Source of the DNA: Setomelanomma holmii
Lineage: Eukaryota > Ascomycota > Dothideomycetes > Pleosporales > Phaeosphaeriaceae
Direction: 5' to 3'
Assembly (NCBI GenBank): GCA_010015745.1
Contig: ML978310.1
Location: forward strand, 1 to 61,502
Length of the DNA stretch: 61,502 nucleotides
A program made the translations under genes and the position numbers. How positions within the stretch are numbered: position 1 is the stretch's first letter; each line of letters begins with the position of its first letter. Below are positions 54,086 to 61,502 of the stretch, in pieces. Below the pieces are notes generated by a model. It ran no database searches and was not told the DNA's origin. It saw only the letters and a program-made list of their open reading frames with translations.

Positions 54086-54469
54086 TTATAGGCTATTCCC
54101 AAATCTTTCATCATCCCAGATGGCCTGACTCGGTTCATCTAACTCCGCAGTGGAGTCTAATTGGCTAAGCATCGACGCTGGAACACGCGATTGGGCTTCG
54201 CACATAATTGCGCGGCATGTAGGGCAAGTATTCGCAGCGCTTGCTCCGGACTCGTTGACCCATGAAACCAAGCAAGTGACATGGAAGAGCTGCCCACACT
54301 TCGTAAGCACAGGCTTTTTGCTTGACTGTTCGGCTTTGTCCACAACAGTTTCGACGCAGATCGAGCAAAGAGATCCAGTGGGAATCAGATTCGCATCCTC
54401 GCAGAACTGCTCTAGTGCGGTTCTTGCGCCGGTGAGAAATTGGCCGACATTCCGGTGACGGCTACACAT
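54086..54469 (-). CDS. RING-like finger protein lacking one His ligand
   Basis: The 127-residue product has a RING-like finger with Cys35-x2-Cys38, Cys58, His63-x2-Cys66 and Cys82-x2-Cys85 (LCSICVE ... TKCGQLFHVTCLVSWV ... NTCPTCRAIMC). Where the paralogue at 52.8 kb has CGHFFH, this one has CGQLFH, so the fourth metal ligand is Gln. It may bind only one zinc or be a degenerate copy. The first ATG is at 54469. The similarity of the fingers (FH..CL.SWVN...A.NTCP.C) and their closeness indicate a local duplication. Confidence 0.6.
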   Translation of the reverse strand: MCSRHRNVGQFLTGARTALEQFCEDANLIPTGSLCSICVETVVDKAEQSSKKPVLTKCGQLFHVTCLVSWVNESGASAANTCPTCRAIMCEAQSRVPASMLSQLDSTAELDEPSQAIWDDERFGNSL

Positions 54470-55203
54470 CACGGCATCGCCGGCGACAGAAAAAGGCTTG
54501 GGCAGTGGTGTCGCATGTGTTGTATGAGTCGGTCGTGCCTGTGGTCTCTGGCACCTTTCCAGAACGTCACGAACCAGGCTTGGTTGAGGCGAAACTCAAG
54601 AGCTCGTCGACTACGGCGCATGGTTGAGGTTGAGTGTCTGGTGCGTGGAAAGGCGATGGATTTGCAAAGGTAACGGAGATAAACAGCACTGACAACACAT
54701 GCAGAAGACGAAGATGTTGCGCAGTGAAAGGGCAGTTTCGCAGAGCACGAGTGAGAGTAAATTGTAATCTGTGACATTCTACAAGACATTCACCTCACCT
54801 CGAGCAATGATCGCAAGGCGTCAGACGCTAGGGGGGTAGAAAGAGAAATAGTAGGCAACTAGTTGCAGACTTCGGTAGCTCTGACGCATCCTATATGTAG
54901 ATCGTATTGGCCAATTAGCATGGCAACGTGATACTCACTTCGAGCAAGAGGAGAAGTACGATCAACGTCTACGGGGAAGGAGGTGGGAAAACATGCATGT
55001 AACGCGAGACTTCCATGAATCTGAGATTGCGATCTGACTGCAAAGAAACCCAAGCACGGCTCAACTGGAAGAAGCTCGAGGCATTGCCTCACACTCAATT
55101 GGACATGTTCAGTATTTCGTGCAGTTTAATACTCCTTCTGGTCAATGCCGTCGATAACAAACAAGCAAATCACGGCATATACGTACGCATCTGATCACGA
55201 TCG
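54470..55203. other. intergenic, no gene seen
   Basis: About 730 bases with only short open frames; it presumably includes the promoter of the RING-like gene at 54.1-54.5 kb. Confidence 0.4.
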
Positions 55204-55698
55204 TCATCGCGGTCTACCCCGAGTGGGCGTTCGACCCTCAGTACCTCTTTGTTCATTCTGCGGCCCTACCAATTTTGGTGTCGAAGTGACCATCATTGGT
55301 ATATGCCTTGTAGGCGTCGAATTATTGCTGGGAGATACTGAAGCTTCAATCTGATTGGTGTGTTGCGTGTCATCATATTGTGAGCGACGCGAGATTGTAG
55401 GTGTAGCTGTCAAGCTCTTTGCAAGATGCCTGACTTGCGGATTATTGGGCGTGGCGTTGGGGTTTGTGGGGAGGCTTCGCGACGTTCCTGACTGTGTTCG
55501 CCCTCCTGAAGCATGTGAGGCCCGATGCTGGCCATTATTCTCGTCTATCGGAGCCTGTTCCTCGCTGCTTGGTCTCCCCACGACCGGTGAGTTTGAAAGC
55601 AACGTCGTAATCCTACCGCTTCTTTGTGTTGTCTCGGCCGCTGTCGTTGAGTGGCGTAGGGCTGATTGGGACGAGGGCTTTTCACCTCGCGACCGCAC
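55204..55698 (-). CDS. possible low-complexity protein (uncertain)
   Basis: An open frame of about 164 codons without an ATG at its 5' end. The translation is Ser/Thr/Asn/Pro/Arg-rich (for example TPTRHIPMMVTSTPK, EGRTPTRGRP) and disordered. It might be the 3' exon of a gene whose start I cannot place, or a chance frame. Confidence 0.25.
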   Translation of the reverse strand: MRSRGEKPSSQSALRHSTTAAETTQRSGRITTLLSNSPVVGRPSSEEQAPIDENNGQHRASHASGGRTQSGTSRSLPTNPNATPNNPQVRHLAKSLTATPTISRRSQYDDTQHTNQIEASVSPSNNSTPTRHIPMMVTSTPKLVGPQNEQRGTEGRTPTRGRPR

Positions 55699-55805
55699 CG
55701 TTAAGTGGTCTGCTACCAGTGCTTGTGCTATCGATTCACGGGAAATGTGTGAGCTGCACTGTGAAGCATCGCTGGAGGGTTCTGGTTTCGTCAGAATTCA
55801 ATCTT

Positions 55806-56045
55806 ATGTCAGGATCAACTACTGATCAGCAGATCGAAACTGAATCTGGATCCCATGATGTTGCTAATGCGGAGGACGACGAAGAAGAGGACGAAGTTGC
55901 TGAAGAGCTGCGTACCAGGATCAAAGAGATGGAGAGCCAATGGAAACAGGTCTGGAATCCCAGTCTCAAGGAGAGGATAACCAGTGTTCTAGATAGACTA
56001 AGACTACAGCTAAAAGAGACAAAAATTACAACAAGAAGAAAGTAA
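55806..56045 (+). CDS. possible small acidic coiled-coil protein or gene remnant
   Basis: A 79-codon frame from ATG at 55806 encodes an acidic stretch (EDDEEEDEVAEE) followed by a predicted helix (ELRTRIKEMESQWKQVW). The composition is more protein-like than its neighbours. It stops right at the start of the AT-rich, RIP-like block, so it may be the end of a gene that was disrupted, or part of a transposon flank. Confidence 0.3.
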   Translation: MSGSTTDQQIETESGSHDVANAEDDEEEDEVAEELRTRIKEMESQWKQVWNPSLKERITSVLDRLRLQLKETKITTRRK

Positions 56046-56231
56046 CGAGTAAATACTCGAGCGCTTACTCTAATCTACTACTTAATCTAGTATTATTAAC
56101 TTAAATAAACTAGATACCGGTAAAGTAGATTCTTGGTAACTACTAATATAGATAGACTAACGTGTTTCCTATGCGAGTCGGCAACCTAAGCGAGTTAGTA
56201 GCTCCACCTCACCAACATGCCTGCGCGACAA

Positions 56232-57000
56232 CAACGCGTAATGTCTTAACAAGGCAACGTGCAAAAGTTCTATAATAAAGAAGATATATACCTTGCTATC
56301 CCTAGTATCAAATTAAAGCAAATTCGAAGCGAAAAACGCGCTGCAGAGATCTATAACGTTCTCTAAACAACGATCTAAGGCTAACGCGCTAGACGACGCC
56401 CGCGAAGCGATTGCGAACTAAACTCAAAGCGCCTTACAAAGCTAGAAGAGGCGGTAGTTCTATAGCATATACTTAACGCGAGTTTACGTAGTGTACTGCT
56501 AACGAAGGCTCTCGTACGAGATATAGCTAATAAACTGCTAAGAGAGTAGAGTAGAAAGCCTGTTAGCAAGCACTAGGTTAACAACTTTGTTGAGCGTAAA
56601 CCCAAGCTTAAGAAGCGGTAGAGCTGTTTGTATAATCGCTAGCGAGCTGCCTGCAAGCACCTAGCGCTTATCTAGCTCTAGTTTAAGCTCATTTAATTAA
56701 TAAAGACGAAGTATAGTATTGTAGATAAAGACATCTATAACTTTAACAAGTTACACTTTCTAATAGATAAGATTACGTCTAGCTTATAGTGATAGACTTA
56801 GAGAAACCTAGAAAAATAAAGAAACTACAGTCTAGTAATTGCGAGTAGGTTACTCTAGTACAAGGCGTTAGAGTAACAGAGAAGCGTGTACTACTCTTTA
56901 TTATCTTTGCAGGCAAGATTCTAATCTCTACCTAGGTATACTACGCGATTAGGTTATCTAAATTAGCTTAAATAGCACACTACGCTACGCCTACGAAGTA
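56232..57000 (+). pseudogene. second pogo/Fot1-type transposase relic, heavily RIP-mutated
   Basis: One plus-strand frame carries recognisable pieces of a Fot1-type transposase but has more than ten stops. Pieces include EKRAAEIYNV and RPRSDCELNSKRLTKLEEAV (helix-turn-helix and CENP-B region), NNFVERKPKLKKR, then YSIVDKDIYNFNK. In active relatives the last motif reads Asp-Glu (DIYNFDETGF); here the catalytic Asp is Asn and the Glu is Lys, both G-to-A changes. Further on, FIIFAGK matches the next conserved block in another frame. The surroundings are very AT-rich. Limits are approximate. It differs in sequence from the pogo relic at the left end. Confidence 0.82.
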
Positions 57001-57302
57001 GAGGCGCAATTAACGCTTATTTAACAGAGAATACAAAGGCACTTAGGTTTCTCTATAAGTTCTTTAGATAAATAAGTTAGGTAGCTAAGCAAAGGCGCTT
57101 AGCAGATAGCACATAATATAGTATTACTATAGAAGAAATAGGCGCGCATACGAAGCGCTATTAAAGAGCTTACAACATACTGGGCGTAGGATAGCATATA
57201 TACTCGTCACATCGCTCTTCTTACGACTACTACCTACCTTTGCAGTAATTAAGTTAGATACCTTACTAACTATTAGAGTCTTCTCTACCTGTGTACTACT
57301 TA

Positions 57303-57632
57303 ATGTATTCCACCAGTCATCCGCCAACACCAGTCATCTGCCAGCGCCAAAAACCACCAAAAATCACGAAAATTGCAAGTCAAGATCTCAACAACAGCTA
57401 AGCAGAAATGTCTAGATTTTTGATTCTGCCTCTGTATACCTCTTGCGAGACTTATACTAGAGTCCTAGACTTCATACTCCAGCGATTATCAAGATATCTA
57501 ATTTTAGGGGCCAGAATTAGGCCAAAATCTAAGATCTTAAGATTTACGGGTTCAGTTTCTTCTATACTTGTACAGTGTACTCTAGGGAGACAAAAAAGAT
57601 TAAGTTGAAAGTCTTAGGTTGTTTTTTCAAGG
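57303..57632 (+). mobile_element. second MITE copy, right end missing
   Basis: The sequence is nearly identical to the MITE at 19605-20018 from the left terminal repeat (preceded by TA at 57301-57302) up to the T-rich run after CTTAGGTTG. It then diverges, so the right terminal repeat of about 75 nt is missing. It supplies the 72 bases hidden in the gap of the first copy. The left end shows a tandem partial duplication (CACCAGTCATC repeated). A 66-codon frame from ATG at 57408 spans the interior. Confidence 0.88.
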
Positions 57633-57639
57633 TGCAACG

Positions 57640-58468
57640 TATCCGGCACACACCGTTCTACTATGCGGCACATACACGGAGAATCGGCGTTTCGGGTAGC
57701 TCCCGTGCGCTAAGAGAACTCTGAGAAACATTAAAACTTTGCAAACCTTCCATCTCAACTTACAAACCTAATGCTTCTTCTAGAACTCTACTGAATTTGT
57801 TCTAATTTCTCTGCGTTTGCGCGCGATCACGCTACATCCCTAAATAAGCTACCCACGATTTCATACCAACACAACGCCACAAAACCTTAAGCGATTGCTC
57901 TGAAATTCAGAATATACTGTCGCAGTATCATAGGCAAGGCTTAGTTAAAATATAAAATTAATCAGTTATGTGATTGTGGAGTTATATTGGTGGTGGGTCT
58001 ACTTTGGGTAGACCGGCGATGCGGTGGCAAACATCACCAACCCCTTCCACCTCCCCATCTCCACCACCACCCTAATAATTCCATTCCCCAAGCTTCCCAA
58101 TGCCTTATCGTATACCTGGGTATCATGCGCGAGGTCAATAATTCTGTATGTACTGTAATAATGGAGATCCATGGCACTGTGGGTGAGAAATCTACTGTAA
58201 AAGCTATTGTGGATGACAGTACAGTTTCTTCAGTGCAACAACGCCTCAAAACAATTGTTTGGGGATCTCAAACGCAGTCTCCGAGGCCTCTGATTGGCCT
58301 AAACAAGCGGCTGGGCCAATCAGAGCGCCCAGAGATCGTTGTTTTGATCCTTTTACAATACGCTGGCGGTGCCCCTGCATTTGCACTCTCTACCTAGCAT
58401 CACACTCGCTATAGAGGCTGGCGTTTCTTCTGCCTTAGTTGCAGTAAAGGTAGGGCGTTGTATTGACT
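57640..58468. other. transposon-flank sequence, no gene
   Basis: AT-rich, with a CA-rich patch (CACCACCACC) near 58060. Short open frames only. It probably includes the 3' part of the MULE element whose transposase lies to the right. Confidence 0.4.
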
Positions 58469-59719
58469 TCAAGAGCGCTTTTTAGATGCCCTGGGAGGTG
58501 GTCGTGAAGGTGGTCCTTCGCCAGAATCGCTCTCCTCACTTGACGATACTTCGATAACATAGGCGGCCATCCGAACACCCTGTTGCAGCATGGCAAGCTG
58601 CCTTTCAAGCTTATCCATGCGCTTAGCTTGGTCCCTCTGTAGGGCTTTAAGCCACTCAGAAGGCTCGTCTTGAGGTGCTCTCTGAGACTTCTTACCAGCC
58701 TTGGTCGCGGCCGACGATAACGGTATAACACTCTGGGATGCCCGGGCATATTCCAGGCGAGTGGGATCTTTCGCAGTAGGTGTAAAATCGGCATCTGGAT
58801 CACCCAAAGGGGCTCTGCCTTTACCTTTAGCACCCTTTGGTCATCCCTTTAGTTTGGCAACAGCAGGGTCTCGCATTGGCTCTTGATGTAGAAGGTGATC
58901 GTTGGCCTTACGAGAGGGATAGAAGTGCCAATGTTAACCTATCTAGGAAGGCTCAAATGCAAAGGAAGGGGTAGCTTGCAGCAATTTACGTATGCGGTTC
59001 TTGCAAGGGAGGTCGTACTTGCAGTTGAAGGCACCTGAGCAAGTCCCAGGTTGCACTGCTGGGTCTGTGGCAAGGTCATACTGTGACCTCAAAAGCTCAA
59101 GACCAGCAGGAGTTACATGGTTTTAGAGCTTGGAGAACAACTTGAGATTGTGTCTAGTAGTAATACGAACCTCGGCGGAGTCCACGAGAGCTTTGTGGGT
59201 GTGCCGGTCGCGTCGGGCGAGCTGATGAAGGTCCTTTACGATGTCGTAAAGGTGACCAGTACAGTTAACAAGAGACTTCTTGAGGCGACCATGGAACGCA
59301 TCAAGGCGTGAGGTAGTGCGTTGCCTGAAGCTTGGTATGTACTTACATGTATATTCTGCCCACTCCACCTTGGTAGGCATCAAATTGTTCTCAATGTACG
59401 CCAGATTTCCAGGTACATGGGCATACTGCTCCTTCATCTCCTCGTACAAAGCGTCGAAGTCCTCCTCCTCCGTAGTATTGACGATGGCTTGAAAGCGGCC
59501 CATAAAGTCTCCTTTGAGGGCTTTGTATTTATCCTCTTGAACTCTCAGAGCCTTGTTCTCACCCCATTTCTCTAGGACTTTGACCACAAGGTTGTTGAGG
59601 AGATGCCATAAGCACCCCCTTTGAGGCACGTCAGGGAAGATCTCACGTAACTTGTTCTTTAAAGCAGTCTCATTGTCTGTAATAAAGAGCCTAGGGGTGA
59701 CTCTAGCGCGCTCAAACAG
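58469..59719 (-). pseudogene. Mutator-like (MULE) transposase relic
   Basis: One minus-strand frame, without indels, carries the second half of a MULE transposase with about four stops (TAA at 59123-59125, two more near 58930, TGA near 58845). Pieces in order are the catalytic-region motif LFITDNETALKNKL, CLWHLLNNLVV (the family's CxWH block), a helical domain (EYTCKYIPSFRQRTTSRLDAFHGRLKKSL), a SWIM-like zinc part (CSGAFNCKYDLPCK), HWHFYPSRKAND and a Ser/Pro/Lys-rich tail. The N-terminal half is missing or unrecognisable beyond 59720. All stops fit C-to-T or G-to-A changes. Confidence 0.82.
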
Positions 59720-61110
59720 ACCTAATGTACATCCACCCGTGACGGAACAACCACTGTGCCGGACTGATCCATAGGTACTTAGACTTTAGAACGAAATACA
59801 ACTTACCGCCTTAATGCTTTCAGGCTGAAGCTCTTAAGACATATACTTGAATATCTTCTTAGCTAGTCTAAACATGTCTACCTAAAAATTACAGTCACGT
59901 AGATGTCTCCCGTCCTTATTTACGAAGGTACGTCCGCTTAAACAGAAACCAGCACACTCAACTATAAAGTCTACATCAACTTTACCTAGATTTGTTGATA
60001 CCTTAGACCTTTCTCTACAATCCCAGGAACCTATTCTAGTCATCTAAGGTCAATCCTAGCGATGCAGCTGTAGATAGCGCGCAATCTATGCGGATCACCA
60101 CCCCTGGTCAGTACCTCAGATCATGATCATCCAATCAGAACACTTGTATAAGAGTCTCCACGATAACGTACATTTCGTAATTTATCTTATCTAAGCACTT
60201 GGCGTGTGGCTTATGTCATGTAATCGTTAGGGCTTTTTTGCCTGCTAACCCTCCGTGACGGAACAAAGAGACCAGGCAGGAGAGAGATCGCGATAAGGCT
60301 TGGCAGTGTTATGTCATGATTTATCAAATTAGGCGCTTGCTTTATCCGAATCTCTCAGTTAACGTTACCTGTCTTATTTCAACATTAACTTACGAACACC
60401 ATTGTTGCCTAGCGCTACACATCGTTGATGTTCGCTACGTGTCCCCTCTATCATCACGATAGTTAGGACAAGATAGGCGAGGACATCGAGGCAGCAGAGC
60501 AGCACGAGCGAAGCGTGCAGGTTGGGTAGTGTCTGGCCAGCACCAACTTCCTCCGGATTACTGCAGATACCTGCTCCAGAAAGCGGCCAGTATCTCCCAT
60601 GTCAGTCCCGCCACGACACTGCCATGCACGATGCTATACTGTCACCAATTTTCTCGACTGTTGTTGATCCTGAAACCTTGCATAGTAAGAAGTCTGGTAA
60701 GATGACAGTAGCTAAGTCTTTAAGGCCGAGCAAATGAAATAAGTAAGCCAGCATAGGTGCACATTTGATTGAGAAGGAATGACTTTAGTCTGTTAGACTT
60801 TCTTGCTGTATGGCTGAACTATGGTAATGACTGGAACCCGTTCTGCCCGGCCTGAGCTGAAACCCGGAGGAACTCCATACAACGGACAGAACTCTATGCT
60901 AGGCGCCTATTCCTCCCTTACTACAGCGAACATTAGTTACCGATTAGTAAATGCCAGCGAAAGGTTTACGTACCGCCTACAGATCAGTAACCAGTTTGTA
61001 CTATCAGTAGCCCAATTATATAGAAAATTAACACTATGTTTAATGATTAGGAAGGGTTTGAAAGGATAGAGCATACTAACACCCTGCACTAGTTAGTGGC
61101 ACATCTCTCC
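59720..61110. other. degenerate repeat-rich region, no gene
   Basis: No coding gene is visible. A GC-richer island at about 60430-60640 differs from the AT-rich surroundings and could be part of a retroelement or a displaced gene fragment. A 14-nt sequence occurs twice, at 59737 and 60253. Confidence 0.4.
59737..60266. repeat. 14-nt direct repeat CCGTGACGGAACAA
   Basis: The same 14 bases occur at 59737-59750 and 60253-60266, 516 nt apart, near the point where MULE homology stops. It could mark an insertion duplication or short element ends. Confidence 0.45.
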
Positions 61111-61280
61111 AGCTAGTTAAGCAGCAGCGGCAGGTCTACTTACTCCCTACAGCACACCAAGCGGTTAGCAGATTGTATCTTTAGCTAGTTAAGTAGTAGC
61201 ATTAGGTTTACTTACAAGCTACAGTACACCAAGCAGTTAGCAGGTTATCTCCTTAGCTACTTAGGCAGCAGCCTTAGGTC
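61111..61280. repeat. 72-nt tandem repeat, about 2.4 copies
   Basis: Units start at 61111, 61183 and 61255 (AGCTAGTTAAG..., AGCTAGTTAAG..., AGCTACTTAGG...), giving a period of 72. Copies 1 and 2 differ mainly by C-to-T changes (GCAGCAGCGGCAGGTCTACT versus GTAGTAGCATTAGGTTTACT), which suits RIP. Confidence 0.8.
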
Positions 61281-61289
61281 TAACGTGTT

Positions 61290-61323
61290 GGATCACTAAG
61301 CTGCGCGGATCACTATCCTGCGC
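61290..61323. repeat. 17-nt tandem duplication
   Basis: GGATCACTAAGCTGCGC at 61290-61306 is followed directly by GGATCACTATCCTGCGC, two mismatches apart. It sits next to the 72-nt repeats and may be part of a terminal structure of an element. Confidence 0.6.
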
Positions 61324-61502
61324 ACCCCACCCAAACGCGCGAGGTTCTCCGTACGATAGCTCCTCACCTACATAATCAAATTTAACGAGGTTTTAATATA
61401 CAATAGATTAGATAGCTCTACACTGAGTCCTTCTATGACCTTGTTCATAGCACTTACTGCACGTTGGTGGTGCGCGTGTACGTGCGTGAGCTGCCTCTCC
61501 TT

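Noticed and set aside
1..61502. CRISPR arrays, operons, integrons or prophage
   Set aside because: Spliceosomal introns and fungal gene families show eukaryotic nuclear DNA; no regularly spaced repeat-spacer structure is present.

Overview
The window looks like nuclear DNA of a filamentous ascomycete (Pezizomycotina, probably a dothideomycete; the class is inferred). Coding genes carry short introns, mostly 43-70 nt, with GT..AG ends and CTAAC/CTGAC-type branch sites. Genes are dense and lie on both strands. Fungal-only families are present (BYS1/thaumatin-like antigen, PTM1-type GOST protein, F-box genes, PLAC8). All recognisable transposons are dead, with C-to-T/G-to-A nonsense changes as expected from repeat-induced point mutation (RIP).

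Layout. 1-1.9 kb: a decayed pogo/Fot1-type transposon. 2.2-19.4 kb: a frameshifted short-chain dehydrogenase, a secreted BYS1-like protein, a membrane-anchored FAD oxidoreductase, two F-box proteins, a small membrane protein divergent from GPI12 (GPI-anchor de-N-acetylase), two low-complexity proteins and an eIF4B-like RNA-binding protein. 19.6-21.6 kb: a Tc1/mariner element with a MITE inserted in its left terminal repeat; both sit in the divergent promoter between eIF4B and a Tim17-family gene. 21.7-46.9 kb: housekeeping genes, including a 2OG-Fe(II) oxygenase, IBA57/CAF17, a PTM1-type GOST protein, CTU2/NCS2, an MFS transporter, a zinc-binding-type protein, CAND1, a mitochondrial-type small protein, PLAC8 and ribosomal protein eL22. 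46.9-56 kb: gene-poor, with an alpha-arrestin and two RING-finger paralogues. 56-61.5 kb: AT-rich wreckage of a second pogo/Fot1 element, a second MITE copy, a Mutator-like (MULE) transposase relic and degenerate tandem repeats.

Themes. Ubiquitin-system genes recur (two F-box, two RING, CAND1, a PPxY arrestin), as do translation genes (eIF4B, CTU2, eL22). The genes do not form an operon or an obvious biosynthetic cluster. I did not find a convincing new biological system. The most informative observations are the nested transposon in a shared promoter, the RIP-type inactivation of four transposase families, a RING paralogue that has lost a metal ligand, very small exons in the eIF4B gene, and three gene models with a frameshift, an internal stop or an unresolved start. 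Splice sites were read by eye and are not supported by RNA data.
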